DNA of 64,000 bases from Cudoniella acicularis (GCA_013054445.1 JAAMPI010000012.1:1-64000), one strand, 5' to 3'. Counted from the first letter of the stretch, positions 47,368 to 58,912 are shown. Translations and numbers: made by a program. The notes: generated by a model not told the origin, from the sequence alone.

Positions 47368-49329
47368 CTTTGGAGTTGCGTCGATGTCCAGATCCAATTT
47401 CGCTGCTGGGACGCCCACCCCCGGATTTTGAGATGTCGTGGCAATTGCATCAATTTTAGATGTAAGGGTGCCAGTCTGTCAAAGAAATTCGACGTGACAC
47501 GAGAAATAGGAGAAAACGAAGAATCTGTGAAATCTTTGCTGATCAATTGAGGTGATGCATAAGCTTCAAAATCCATTGGCCGATTTCGCTGCATCCTAGA
47601 AATTTTCTTATCGGCCTGCCCTTGCGTCGATAAGGGTTCCACGTGACCCAACCCCTTTACTCCCAGACTCCCCTAGGTGCTATGCGTACCTAGGAGCAAG
47701 TGCTATCTCCATATCTATCTCCAAGTTGAAGTAAGAATGAAAAGGTTCTTCCGGATATATAAGGTTGATAGAAACTGAAGCTTCGCCAATTATATCGTCT
47801 CTGCCCTCGAAATACTGATTGTGCGAATTCGGGACTTGGGTTTCTTGACGTATGACGAATCCTCTAGGATATATTGCTCTTGGGAAAGAATGAAGTAAAG
47901 AACAAGGCATAAATACGAAGATGGATCTTCATGCACAGAATATGCATCTTCAAAACACCGAATGCTGAGGCACTCAATCCCTCAGGCATAGAAAATCCAT
48001 TGGCTTTCCCCTACAATACAACAGCGACAAAAATCGCCATCGCTTCAATCCCCGAGATGGAACTTTCTTGGTGATGCAAACGCGTAAATGCGCTGCCTCA
48101 GCCTGCCTCCCGAATTCCCGAGCCTGAAAACGCCGAATCGCCAAATTTCCGGAACAGCACACTGGCATGAGAGCAGAGCCCACCAGGCCACCAATGCTAC
48201 CTAAGTACCAGTATCCGTTCTGAACACTGGAAAAAAGGAAGCTCAAAGTGGGAAATGAAGCGAGGACTACCTCGCGAAGCAAACACCCCCCAAAAAACAC
48301 TCCACAATATTCAAAGCCAAAACCGGAACAATTTACTTTCCAAGGGAGGTCGACTCGGCCCTCACTTCCACATCACAAGAGAGGAGGCAACCGCCTCTTC
48401 TTATTCCACAGAAAACATCATGCCATGCAGCACTGCGGGGGTTAGTGATACCGATTGCCTCGGCAGACGCCCCGAAAAAAGCAAATTTTCTGCATCTTCT
48501 GGAAAACATCAACTGTTATAATTCAGATCTTAGCTTCAGAATGAGTGTTCTGCGTGTGGACCAGTAACAGTGCGCCTCGAGGTTTGTGGCGCTGGCTCAG
48601 GCGAGACATCTTCAAGGCGTTGCATAGGGGCTTCGAATCTAATCCGACGTCGGATCTAAAAATATATGAGCTGTCGTGACTCCTATTCGCACAAATTTGA
48701 CTTTGGCCTTTTACCCAACCTTGTTTTTATTATTCGAGAAAAATCCGTTGTTCTTTCAGTCTTTCCCGTTGGCTAGGCAAAACGTTGAGACACTCAGAGT
48801 CAGTGGAGTTGTCAGAGCGCCCAAAGGTCAGGGATCTCTCCGATATTTGCGAATTGGGGTCGCAGTCTTACTTTGACTGTGACCTGCGTCCTACATAAGC
48901 AGCCACCAGGTGGTTCAGGCTTATTTATTTTCCTACTCAAAAGTTGAGACCCACAGAACTGAACAAGCGCATGTTTTCGGGTATTACCAGTCTTTCATGC
49001 CGGGTTGTGGTTGATTTTTGATAGAGTGGTGGGTAGCGGACGAATTTAGAAGCCTTCTTGCTCCATAAGCATAAGCAACGTGGTGTCCGCAATTCAGAAA
49101 GTTAGGGAGATTTATTGGGAAAGTATTCATAACTTTGGCAGGTTCTTTGGCAGGTTTCATCCTGGGCTTGCTTTTGTGATTACTTTTTGCGATTTGAGAC
49201 ATTGCTGCTATTGGACGCCTTGAGGCGCCTCTTTGTACGACTTCGGATTCGATGGACGTCAATTTCTCTCTGCATCTACATCAATTACTTCTTCATGTTT
49301 ACTCAAATCCATTTAAACAAAACTTTAAG
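47368..49329. other. Intergenic region
   Basis: Apart from the possible 5' extension of the carrier-like gene (47368-47594), no coding region is supported. Several short overlapping frames near 48000-48500 lack domain features. Confidence 0.45.
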
Positions 49330-50877
49330 ATGGAATATCAAGCACAGACTTTCTCGCTGCGCCCGGATATCCCCTTCGATGCTGAATACCCTCTTACAAT
49401 CGTGGACGGCTTGATGCCACCAAGCAACGGCGCCTATCTCTTCATTTACGACACCACTGACGAGAAGCAAGATGCAGCAATCTACCAAAAGGATCTCGCC
49501 GATCGTCTGCAAAAGAGCCTCCGAAGTTTCATTCAGAACCCAGGCGAAAAGCTGAAAGGATACCCAGAGCTGCTTGGTTCCATTTGCGAAGACCCTTTGA
49601 CAGCACGTGTGCATGTGAAAGTTATGAAATCTTCGGAAGTGAAATTCACAGTAGCTATCAGAAACGATATCTCATATCAAGATCTGAGGCCAGACTTGCA
49701 ATTTCCAACAAATTGCGTTCCTTTGGAAATTTTTGCACCAGGGCTCGCAACAATTGTGCCGACTGATACGAAAGAGAGGCCTGCTTTCTGGGTTCGCTTG
49801 ACGTTTGTCAAGGGAGGATTTGTGCTTATGGCAAACAAGCATCACTTTCTTGTTGATGGGACTGGACTCGCAAAATTCATGCAAGAATGGTTCTTGAAAG
49901 CCAGGGAATTGAAATCGTCCGGCGAAAAAGATGTTTTGTCTTGCAAAATCGACAGAAATAAACACAACCAGAGGCTTCTGGATTTCGAAAAATACCCTAC
50001 AACCCATCTCGCCCCTGGACTCAACTACAAAGTAGCCCCAGGAGCACGGAGGACGATGTATGGATGTCCTGATTTTGACTCAAACATCATTCTCTTTGTC
50101 AAAAGAGTAGTTGAATTCATCACCTATTGGTTTCCTTCTCTTCCACTCGGTACCAAAACTCAAATGTTCCACTTCAAGATGGAATCTTTGCAACAGTTGA
50201 AAGATATTGCAGAAAGCAAAGCCCCAACAAGGATATCTACCAACGATAGCATGATGGCATTCATTTGGCGCTGCGTTACTCGGGCTCGACAAACCGGGAT
50301 CGAAAACCCTCAAGGATCTTCGAAAATGCTCTTCATCGCTGACTTCCGTAGTAGATTGGACCCACCTCTTCTGGCCAACTATTTTGGAAATGCCGTGCAA
50401 TGCTTGCCTTCTTCGATGCCAATAGCAACCCTACTAGAGCCCACCAAGGACTTTCTTGGTGTAACGGCAGCAGCACTCAGAGCAAGTCTCCAAAAGCTCG
50501 ACACATCACTTGTGCGTTCTTCGGTGCAGTTCGTGGCCTCGCATCAAAGAACCTCTGATGTCCAGGAGGACCTGAAAATCTTTCGAGGCCCGGACATTTT
50601 CACGACTTCGTGGGAGAACTTCTACCCATCAACAGAATCCCTTGAACTTGGAGTGGGCAAGTTCAGACGTGTTCGATGCCCGGGAAGACCCAGCTATGAT
50701 GGGGGATACATTGTGATGCCTGCTTATGGACTCAGAGACGTCACACCAGAGGATGACAAGAGCTACCCAGGTGGACTTGAAGTCTTGCTAGACTTAAGAA
50801 AGCCGCATATGGATGCGCTAATGACAGATTCTGAATGGCGGCAGTTTGTGACATGGCCGGGGAAGATTGAAAGTTAG
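49330..50877 (+). CDS. BAHD-like acyltransferase (trichothecene 3-O-acetyltransferase type)
   Basis: Single exon, 515 residues from MEYQAQTFSLRP. An in-frame ATG at 49252 would add 26 residues of hydrophobic, poorly conserved leader, so 49330 was chosen. The PF02458-type active site is intact, HHFLVDG (His172 as base and Asp176), and the second half shows NDSMMAFIWRCVTRAR and LFIADFRSRLDPPLLANYFGNAV, both characteristic of the fungal branch that includes Tri101-like 3-O-acetyltransferases. It transfers an acyl group from acyl-CoA to a hydroxyl or amine of a small molecule, in the cytosol. In fungi without trichothecenes such genes are widespread, so no toxin pathway is implied. The DFGWG-like structural motif of plant enzymes is not obvious. 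A run of ten G residues starts at the stop codon. Confidence 0.85.
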   Translation: MEYQAQTFSLRPDIPFDAEYPLTIVDGLMPPSNGAYLFIYDTTDEKQDAAIYQKDLADRLQKSLRSFIQNPGEKLKGYPELLGSICEDPLTARVHVKVMKSSEVKFTVAIRNDISYQDLRPDLQFPTNCVPLEIFAPGLATIVPTDTKERPAFWVRLTFVKGGFVLMANKHHFLVDGTGLAKFMQEWFLKARELKSSGEKDVLSCKIDRNKHNQRLLDFEKYPTTHLAPGLNYKVAPGARRTMYGCPDFDSNIILFVKRVVEFITYWFPSLPLGTKTQMFHFKMESLQQLKDIAESKAPTRISTNDSMMAFIWRCVTRARQTGIENPQGSSKMLFIADFRSRLDPPLLANYFGNAVQCLPSSMPIATLLEPTKDFLGVTAAALRASLQKLDTSLVRSSVQFVASHQRTSDVQEDLKIFRGPDIFTTSWENFYPSTESLELGVGKFRRVRCPGRPSYDGGYIVMPAYGLRDVTPEDDKSYPGGLEVLLDLRKPHMDALMTDSEWRQFVTWPGKIES

Positions 50878-51329
50878 GGGGGGGGGTGGTTTTGGGCGCG
50901 CTAGAAGCCTTCAGATGTTAACTTGTTGAATAGAAATGCCTGCTGTTATTAGGTAGAGTAGTTCAAAAGAGCGATAGATGAGTTATCTCTTAAATTTGAG
51001 AGAATTCTCCAGGTGTTGTGAACTTGTGACGTGAAATTTAAGCCCGGGTGTTCAACGGCAAAATCTCGGACAAGATGGAATTCACCCCACTTCGAGCCCA
51101 TGATGCTCTTCTTCATTGCTTTAACTTCGTCCTGCTAATGCATCACGACATCTTCCTGTCAAGGTTTACATGCGGCAAGTTAGTAAATTCCAAGTCAGCG
51201 ATAAATCCTGACATAGACCCACCTCACTCTGTATATAGAGCCCCCGCCCCTCTATAGACTGACTAGAAATTAGCCAAGATTCAATCATTGCCAGTCAATC
51301 AATCGTTTCTGTATTTTCCTAGCCCCAAG

Positions 51330-52780
51330 ATGTCACCCACCAAAATCACCGCCAGTAATGGTACAGAGGGTATCGCTCCCTCCGGTCGCCAGTCTTACAA
51401 AATTGCCTTGATCCCTGGCGATGGTATTGGGATTGAAGTTATCCAAGAGGGTAAAATAGTCCTGCAAAAGCTCGCCAAGAAACTCAATACCTTCGATCTG
51501 GTATTTGAGGATTTCGAATGGAGCAGCGCATATTATAAGAAGAATGGGAGGTATCTTCCAGATGATGCCCTGACGCAGGTGAAGAAGTTCAACGCAATTT
51601 TGTTTGGAGCTGTTGGCGCGCCTGGTAATCCATTACACCCAGTCCAGAAGCCACAATATCACTAAAAAATGTTGCTAGATGTACCCGACCACATATCACT
51701 ATGGGGACTCCGACTCGCGCTCTGTCAGCCACTACAGCAATATGCTAATGTTCGACCTACCCGCATACTTCGAGGGACCACCTCCCCCCTCAGGAATTGC
51801 AAAGTAGGAGATCTTGACTGGGTGATTATCAGGGAGAACTCCGAAGGAGAGTATGCTGGGCACGGTGGAACATCTGTAATTGATTAATTTCTTTACTTCG
51901 TCTAACTAACCCCGTGTTCCAAGTGATTAGGACCACTCGTTTTCTTGGCTTCTTTCGCCTCTACAAAGACTAGAAATCATAATGCTAATTTGTTGGCAGC
52001 ACGCAGGGCAATCGTGGTCGGTAGCGACCGAAGTGTCAATTTTCACGAGACACGGGGTGGAAAGGATAATGCGATTCGCATTTGAGAAAGCTCGGAGTCG
52101 GCCACGGAAGAAGCTTACGGTAGTCACGAAGAGCAACGCGCAAAGAAACGGCATGGTCCTTTGGGACATGGTCGCTTCTGAAGTTGCGAGAGATTTTCCA
52201 GATGTTGAGGTTGACAAGGTATGCATATTCTACCTTCATTTGGGAACCAAGCTCTTAAAACATGCCTTCGAAGACTTAGGGTTGTCTTAAGAATACTCAA
52301 CTCCTTAGCCCCTGATACTTCTCTGATTCTCTGAAGAGCTTGTACTAACTTGCTCGTAACAAGATGTTGGTGGACACAATGACAACGCGAATGGTTCTTA
52401 AGCCAGAGGGCATTGACACCATAGTTGCGACCAATCTACATGCTGATATCCTCTCAGATCTAGCTGCAGCTTTAGCAGGAAGTATTGGGATCGCTCCAAC
52501 CTCCAATCTTGATCCAACAAGGGAGAACCCTTCGATGTTTGAACCCATTCACGGGAGTGCGTTTGATATTACTGGTAAAGGCTTAGCGAACCCAGTGGCA
52601 ACATTTTGGACGGCTGCGGAAATGCTAAGGTGGCTTGGGCAGCCAGCAGCGGCAGACTTGCTTATGCTGGCAGTGGAAAATGTCACTGAAAATGGGATCA
52701 AGACAAAAGATTTGGGTGGCTCTAGCAACACAGAGGAGGTAACTAAAGCAGTCTGTGATGAGATAGAAAAGGTGGTTTGA
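51330..52780 (+). CDS. Tartrate/D-malate-type beta-decarboxylating dehydrogenase
   Basis: Four exons (51330-51624, 51679-51875, 52000-52218, 52364-52780) with consistent phases, 375 residues. Belongs to the isocitrate/isopropylmalate dehydrogenase superfamily: IALIPGDGIGIEVI, LALCQPLQQYANVRP (substrate-binding arginines), IIRENSEGEYAGHGG, VVTKSNAQRNGMVLWD (catalytic lysine), NLHADILSDLAAALAGSIG (metal-binding aspartates) and MFEPIHGSAFDITGKG (NAD binding). The EGEYAGHGG segment and the missing Leu2-specific features place it with tartrate dehydrogenase/decarboxylase and D-malate dehydrogenases rather than leucine biosynthesis. Expected reaction: NAD- and Mn-dependent oxidative decarboxylation of a 2-hydroxy acid. 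The open frame seems broken without splicing, but the four introns (54, 124 and 145 nt) repair it fully. Lies 450 bp after the acyltransferase, same strand. Confidence 0.88.
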
Positions 52781-53410
52781 AAATCCCAAGAAACAGGGAA
52801 AATGTCAATAGGCAGAAGCTAATGAACACATTCCTCGACAAAATAGGTTATAAAACTCTCAATACCTCTGCTACTGTGACACATTATAAGAAAAAAAGTA
52901 GACTTATCCTAATCTAGCCTATCCTGTCATATTGACTATCGAATTTTAGCACTTTTCACCTAGTACACTAGTAGCAGCTTCTTGTTTTTCGAGTGTTTTG
53001 TACGAGTTCACTCTACTACGCGCATAACTGTTGAGGAGATAGGCAAGCAAGAAGTAAACTCTTCATTGTGTGGGAGTGATTCCTAATTAGCCCTCACTCA
53101 AATATTGTCAGAAATTTTTTGCTTCCTTGACGATTGGAATGAGCTACAATTGCGAGGAGACAAAAGTGAGCCACGACACCAGACTGAATTCAGATCGAAG
53201 GTATTGTATGTATTCGAAAAAAAGTCCCAAGTCTACAAATTTCAGATCGTACTTTACAATCCCAACCTTCTTCTACAATCCCACCCAGTCCACCATAACG
53301 CCATCGTACGGCAGGATCGGATCAGATTGCGCCTATCAAAACCCTAGATGCATCGCTCAAAGAACATGATCAGAATAGAACGTCGTGCAGTGCCGCGCCA
53401 AAATCACAAC
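52781..53410. other. Convergent intergenic region
   Basis: No gene seen between the dehydrogenase and SEC7 stop codons. Two overlapping 80-codon frames at 53105-53369 have no domain features. Confidence 0.5.
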
Positions 53411-56400
53411 TCAGTCTTTCCGACTTGATCTTCTACTTCCATGCTGTGTGCTAGTTGGCGAGATGGGAGGTCTCTCCGGCAAGCCTAGCTTTACTTCTCC
53501 GACACGCCTCAACATTGATTGCAGTGCCATTCTCACCTCAACTCCCATATCCCTGTTCAGTAGATCCACGCCCAGTGGATAGAACACCTCGATATATTTG
53601 GTGAATCCTTCTAGAGGAAAATTTGTGTAACCCTCCATGACGTCCACGACGACAGGCCTCCATGCAATAATATTCCTCTGTTGCGCCTCTTCTTCTAGCT
53701 GTGTGAATCCCCGAATAATGTCCGCGCACAGTGGTACAAGAGCAGCCTCGGTATCGTCACGATTGCGTTTTCGCTCTTCACCTTCGTCATGGTACATCCG
53801 CAATAGGATGCTCACATAAGTCGCAGCACTACCACTCTCTTGCTTGAGGAGGTTCGGCGGTTGCTTCATAAATCCCTCACGCCAGAGACGCATACGAAGT
53901 TCTTTATTCTCGTTGAATTTCTTTGCGAATAGGAAACTCTTCTTGAGCAGTGCCATTAGACGCAGGAGCTCTGGGCTGGGAATTTGTGCGTAGACAGCTT
54001 CATTGGAGAATAGCTCGTTGACAGTTTCGATCATTAATAACTGCAATACACAACGAGTGATGATTTTGTTGAAGAAACGTCTTCGTGCCGCGGTGACAAC
54101 CACTGGCTGCTGTTGGAGGCCTGACTGTGGTTTGTAGTCTTCCAAATCATTGGGAGATGATGTCGGTGTCTTTGCTTCATCATCGTTGATGCTATCAGTC
54201 TCTGATGTAGCAGTGCCGTTCGTCCCATTGATCTTCAACGACTTCTCATCTGAGCCAGGCTCGTCTGTCGGAGTAACGCCATTTTCCAAGCCGTTTGTCG
54301 TACCAGATGCGGTGGCCGCAGAAAATAACTGATAGGCGGTAGTTCTCTCGAAAAGTTCCACGAATGCGCCAACGATTTTCGACCAATGTTCAGGTGTGAA
54401 TTTAGTGACGTTTTGCAAGATAAGTTGCTGCAAACAATTGCTTCCAATTCGAGCGATTGTATCGTTTTCTTGGCAAATGCACAAAGCTAGAAGATCTAGG
54501 AACCTATCAAGCATATATTCCAAGGACTCGAAGTAGTGTGTGAAGAGTGTGATCATATTTCGAAGGGCCTGGATCATGGTAGTCGATAGCCAGACTGAGA
54601 GCTCTTCATGGTTAAGAACGTTTGACATCTCAGATTTGGATTTGAGTACCATGAAAATTGGATAGAGGAGTTGACGCCAGAGGATATCCCAAAAGTCCGT
54701 GGGAAAGTCGCCACCGTATTTTATAATTGAATCGAATAAGTAGTTCAGTGCATTTGATCTAACTTCCAAGTCCTCACCAGTCATCAAGACATCGTGGAAC
54801 GCGAAGAGGACCGGGAACCAAAATGCTTCTTCTTGTGTTGTTCGGCTTGGCTGTTTAATTGCCGGGTCGGTTGTCTTCGCAGAGCCGTCAGAGTTCGCAT
54901 TGGATCGTTGTGACAACGGGCATTCCGGTGTTTTAAGCATCTTTGGGATAATCGACTTCAAAGTTTCCATTGCTTGTAGGCCCTTCTTCTGGAACCTCAT
55001 ATTCTTTGAAAACTCAGTCAAACATACGATAAGGTCAGCAAAGGCTCCTTGAGAGATAACAACACCAAATCGCGTCTTGTAGACTTGATTGACATTCTCA
55101 AACGCGAGATTGACAATACTCTCGTATGGTTCCCGGGCAGCAACAGTGAAAACGCCGAACATCGTTCTCCACCCGGAGCGAATATTCTCTCCGCGTGCTT
55201 GGATCATTTGAATGAGGCATCGGAGAGTCATATCCTTCACTGATACAACATTGCTGTTTGACATGACATGCTCAAATGGTTTTAGGAAATCTTTCTGGAA
55301 CTTGAAACCGGGCAATTCCTCAATCTCCATGAAGCGCATGGAAAGTTGTCTCAGCGAATCTAAGGCGAAAAAGACAACAGCGGTATTATTGTGGCAACCA
55401 ACTCTGTTGAAATGCTCGCCGAGAACTACCCAGATATTGGTCCATTCGAACCTAACACGAGTCATGTTGTAGTAACTGATCTCGACAAGTTTCTGGAGGC
55501 TGTACGTCCGAGGGGATTCATTTGAGCCCGAAATCTTGATTTCCTCCCAGCTTACTTCAGTTAGAGCTCTCACAAAATGCACGATCGCATCCCCAGAAAG
55601 ATGGGCTGTGTTGGTGAAAATTCGATCAACTGCCTTAATGACCTCATCTGAGCGACTCTCCATCGCAATTTCCATCGAATAGCTCGTGCCTGTAGTGGTC
55701 GATCTTTGACGTGGGCGAGGAGCTCTTTGAGACTGGCTTGATTTTCTTGAGCTGCCCGTATCTTGTCTTGAGGGAGGTACAATTCGAGCTTTCGACACGT
55801 CCGGTATTGAACCTTCATCAACGCCTTCAGAGATCAATTGTAACCGATCAAGCTGGCTCACACACATCAGGATGTCGCGCCACGACTCTCTTAAAAGATT
55901 TCCCTCTGTCTGAGCAATCTCTAGAAGTATCTTGAGAGCTTCGACATTTTTCGCCATCATCTCTGTGGGGTTGTTCAGATTTGTTGCGTTTTTTAGAGCA
56001 GACACGAATGCTTCTCTAGCAGTGTCCAAATCGAAGAGACATGAGATACGGACCGCAAGTTTCATGCCTTCCATGCAAAGCTTGATAATCTCAATGTTGT
56101 GGGCATTTTGCATCTGGCCCGAGAGACCAGAGAAGAATGACATCCACGTTACGTCGAACATCGGACCAACATGCTTGAACGAAGTAGCCGGAATGAATTT
56201 GCTCGAACCAGATTTCGCGGCGTTCTTCCGTTCCTTCCTGTACAGACTTTTGAAAAGCAACTCGGATCGCAGCGATATCTCCTCGGCGTGTTTTGTGTAG
56301 GCTTCGCGTTGCAAGTCTCGACCTACTGTTGCAAGCGCTTGTCCTAAACCTGCAGCGATTCCCCCTGACTGCTGAGGAACACCCATTGCAGCAGCTGCTT

Positions 56401-58912
56401 CACGCTCACTCTTGAGTACAATTTCATCCTGAGCAATTTCGTCGTAAATACCGTTGAGATACTCATCTGGGAGATTGGCGTTGTCATTAATGCCCCTATT
56501 GTTTTTGATGAAGTCCTCTTTCGTCATCCGTTTTACCACATTTCTGCTGTGTAAGTCTGTATTTAACAGAATCACCGAGTAAGCAAGGATATAAGCAGTG
56601 TCCGCATTGGCAAACGCGTTCGGATTTCCAGTCACATATCGATTGGCGAACTTCAACATAAACCGATCAATCTTCTGTGCCTCTCCAGGTAATCGAAAAG
56701 ACTGCAAGAATTGCCGCAATGCACCCACGAAGCGTCGCTTTGTGAAATCCATGCTGTCAACGAAAGCATGCATAATCGCAATGTTCGCCTCATCGCCATC
56801 GCCGAGAAACTCTCCAATCTGCTCCTTGTCAAGTTTCTCTTCTCGTAGGAGGAAATGTGCGATATCTTCGGGGCTATCGCTTGGAATGAACTTCTCCGCA
56901 ATTAGGAGTTTAATCCCCCTCTTGGGTTTGAAGTTGAACTGCTTGATGGCATTGTTCAATGCCGTCTTCTTCTGCTTTTCCCTCTCAAGCTGTTCGGGGT
57001 CATCATCAATAACAGGTGTTGAGGGAGGTATAGGAGTATCGCCATTTGCAATTCTGGAGGAGCTGTCGTTGCCCGAAGGATCTATCGATTCGCGGAAATC
57101 TTCGGACGCTCTGGTATTGGGATCGAGGCCAGTGGCTTCTGCAATGCCTTGCTGTGACCAATTGACAAGTGACCTTAAGGTTTCAACAAGACAATCTAAA
57201 GCCTGCCTTTTGATGATGTACTCTTTTGGTATTTCTGATTCATTGCTCTCGTGATGAGTACTCATATGCCATGTTGATAATGATGGAGGAATCACTCCGC
57301 GGGACTGCCAATCAGAACCGCTCATGAGACCCTTTGCCACCTTTTCTTCATATTGCTGCTGATGAAGTGGGCTGACCATGACCGCTGCACTTGAAGCTTT
57401 GGATAGATCTTCAATCAGGGTTTGGAAGATGTTATCCACATTTCTGTCGCAGTCATAATTAAGGTAAGTTTCCACCAAAGCCCGTGGATCTGAGCACAGT
57501 CGCTGGAGTATTCCCATAAAATAAAGTTTTTGGCCAACAGTGGCGGTCCTTCTCTCCAATAGAGCTAGATAGATCTCATTCAAAAAGACCTCAATTTCTT
57601 TCTGGGAAGTTGTTAGTATATAATATTTTGCTCGTGCATGTAAACTAACCTTAAAGGGTGCTCTCATAAATTTGAGCATAAGCCAGAAAATTTCGCAGCA
57701 GACTTCAAAAACTCTGTCCACGGAGGTAGCTCCATTTCTTGTGATGCTAAGACATAAGTAGAATTTAATCGCTTGCAAAAATCCGGTGGGTTCATTGCTT
57801 TTGCTGTTGGTAATGGTACATAAAGGAGACGTAAAGACGAGAATATTATTATTGAGGGTGGTGTGAATCAAGTGAAGAGAAATGAGTTTTGATCGCATAG
57901 CTTGACCTTTCATATCATATAGCTGTTCAGGAGGAAGAATCTTCGTGCTGAGATTGCAGAATGACCTGAAAACCAGATATGCATCTCTGATATAGACCTC
58001 ATCTTCGGCGTCGTCTGATTCCAACCCATCATCTGCGCTATTCTCTTCAAGGGGTGTATGGCCTGTTGCTGATCGTGGGGATGATTGAGCAGGCTTCACT
58101 TGTGTCACCATTGTCGGTCCCTCCCCCATCTGCGAATCATCAAAGCTCTTGCGGTGTTCAAGATCCTTTAGCGTAAGTTTGGGTCCTTCTTCGCTCGATG
58201 TCTGTTCTGACAATGTGCTGTCAGCAGCAGACTCTTCTGCCTCATTGCTAATAGACGCATCATTCGCAGATTCTGACGCATCCACTGTATATGAGCTGGC
58301 ATTGCCTGTCCCCTTTCCCAGTTTTGATAAATTCAGCCGAGCCTCTTTCATGTGAATTCTGGTCTTCACCCTCTCAAATACCGTCCCAACCATTTGAGTC
58401 AACGTCCCTTGTGCCACCTGCTGGTTCGCGCTATTTTTTGAAAGGAGGAAGACATTGTAGACCTGCCGGACAGCTTTCAGCAGTCCAGCCCCATGAACCA
58501 CAATTTTATCATTCAGCACGGCTGCAAGGAGTGATTTGACAATCTGCAGTTGTATTTCCACTGGTGTAGTTTCCCCCTGAAAGCAATCGCATATCGTATC
58601 AATGGCTCGTTCGATTAGAGGTTCTCGAGATGCCTCCTTATCCGCATTCGGGGACGATGGAACCGAAAAGTATGAATAGCTAATAAGCTTTCCAATACAG
58701 TCAAGCGCAGTGGTCGTTAAGGGGATGCTACCAGATTTTGTTGCTAATTTTAACGGCGCAAATATTATTTCGGGATCTGGGAGTTGAGGTTCCTGTTCTT
58801 TGATGTCTTTGAGCGCTTTTTGGACAGATTCTCCTAGCTGCTGCTTCTTGTGAGCGTCCTTTGAAGCTGCTATAGCTTCCAGCGCAGAAACCACAAACAC
58901 TATAGAGCTCAT
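53411..58912 (-). CDS. SEC7: Sec7-type ARF guanine-nucleotide exchange factor
   Basis: Very large gene. Uninterrupted as read, but a 48-nt in-phase intron without stops (57602-57649, GTTAGT...CCAG) clearly belongs out, because its removal restores APFK|KEIEVFLNEIYLALLERR, giving 1817 residues. Order of regions: DCB-like N-terminus; a Ser/Glu-rich spacer; the HUS domain with its hallmark NYDCD; the catalytic Sec7 domain (about 655-845) with the FRLPGEAQKIDRFM loop, where the glutamate finger is about residue 728; then the HDS repeats to a basic tail. Architecture and length match Sec7/BIG proteins that load GTP on Arf at the trans-Golgi and drive vesicle formation. Essential in yeast. Divergent from the PDH E2 gene. 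No lesion found. Confidence 0.96.
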   Translation of the reverse strand: MSSIVFVVSALEAIAASKDAHKKQQLGESVQKALKDIKEQEPQLPDPEIIFAPLKLATKSGSIPLTTTALDCIGKLISYSYFSVPSSPNADKEASREPLIERAIDTICDCFQGETTPVEIQLQIVKSLLAAVLNDKIVVHGAGLLKAVRQVYNVFLLSKNSANQQVAQGTLTQMVGTVFERVKTRIHMKEARLNLSKLGKGTGNASSYTVDASESANDASISNEAEESAADSTLSEQTSSEEGPKLTLKDLEHRKSFDDSQMGEGPTMVTQVKPAQSSPRSATGHTPLEENSADDGLESDDAEDEVYIRDAYLVFRSFCNLSTKILPPEQLYDMKGQAMRSKLISLHLIHTTLNNNILVFTSPLCTITNSKSNEPTGFLQAIKFYLCLSITRNGATSVDRVFEVCCEIFWLMLKFMRAPFKVSLHARAKYYILTTSQKEIEVFLNEIYLALLERRTATVGQKLYFMGILQRLCSDPRALVETYLNYDCDRNVDNIFQTLIEDLSKASSAAVMVSPLHQQQYEEKVAKGLMSGSDWQSRGVIPPSLSTWHMSTHHESNESEIPKEYIIKRQALDCLVETLRSLVNWSQQGIAEATGLDPNTRASEDFRESIDPSGNDSSSRIANGDTPIPPSTPVIDDDPEQLEREKQKKTALNNAIKQFNFKPKRGIKLLIAEKFIPSDSPEDIAHFLLREEKLDKEQIGEFLGDGDEANIAIMHAFVDSMDFTKRRFVGALRQFLQSFRLPGEAQKIDRFMLKFANRYVTGNPNAFANADTAYILAYSVILLNTDLHSRNVVKRMTKEDFIKNNRGINDNANLPDEYLNGIYDEIAQDEIVLKSEREAAAAMGVPQQSGGIAAGLGQALATVGRDLQREAYTKHAEEISLRSELLFKSLYRKERKNAAKSGSSKFIPATSFKHVGPMFDVTWMSFFSGLSGQMQNAHNIEIIKLCMEGMKLAVRISCLFDLDTAREAFVSALKNATNLNNPTEMMAKNVEALKILLEIAQTEGNLLRESWRDILMCVSQLDRLQLISEGVDEGSIPDVSKARIVPPSRQDTGSSRKSSQSQRAPRPRQRSTTTGTSYSMEIAMESRSDEVIKAVDRIFTNTAHLSGDAIVHFVRALTEVSWEEIKISGSNESPRTYSLQKLVEISYYNMTRVRFEWTNIWVVLGEHFNRVGCHNNTAVVFFALDSLRQLSMRFMEIEELPGFKFQKDFLKPFEHVMSNSNVVSVKDMTLRCLIQMIQARGENIRSGWRTMFGVFTVAAREPYESIVNLAFENVNQVYKTRFGVVISQGAFADLIVCLTEFSKNMRFQKKGLQAMETLKSIIPKMLKTPECPLSQRSNANSDGSAKTTDPAIKQPSRTTQEEAFWFPVLFAFHDVLMTGEDLEVRSNALNYLFDSIIKYGGDFPTDFWDILWRQLLYPIFMVLKSKSEMSNVLNHEELSVWLSTTMIQALRNMITLFTHYFESLEYMLDRFLDLLALCICQENDTIARIGSNCLQQLILQNVTKFTPEHWSKIVGAFVELFERTTAYQLFSAATASGTTNGLENGVTPTDEPGSDEKSLKINGTNGTATSETDSINDDEAKTPTSSPNDLEDYKPQSGLQQQPVVVTAARRRFFNKIITRCVLQLLMIETVNELFSNEAVYAQIPSPELLRLMALLKKSFLFAKKFNENKELRMRLWREGFMKQPPNLLKQESGSAATYVSILLRMYHDEGEERKRNRDDTEAALVPLCADIIRGFTQLEEEAQQRNIIAWRPVVVDVMEGYTNFPLEGFTKYIEVFYPLGVDLLNRDMGVEVRMALQSMLRRVGEVKLGLPERPPISPTSTQHGSRRSSRKD

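Noticed and set aside
49330..52780. Trichothecene cluster suggested by the Tri101-like acyltransferase
   Set aside because: No terpene cyclase, P450s or other Tri genes; this acyltransferase branch is widespread in fungi lacking trichothecenes.
51330..52780. Broken dehydrogenase pseudogene (the frame is interrupted several times)
   Set aside because: Three introns with proper ends restore one 375-residue frame with all catalytic motifs, so the gene is intact.
51330..52780. Leucine-biosynthetic isopropylmalate dehydrogenase (LEU2)
   Set aside because: SEGEYAGHGG and overall motif pattern fit tartrate/D-malate dehydrogenases better than Leu2.
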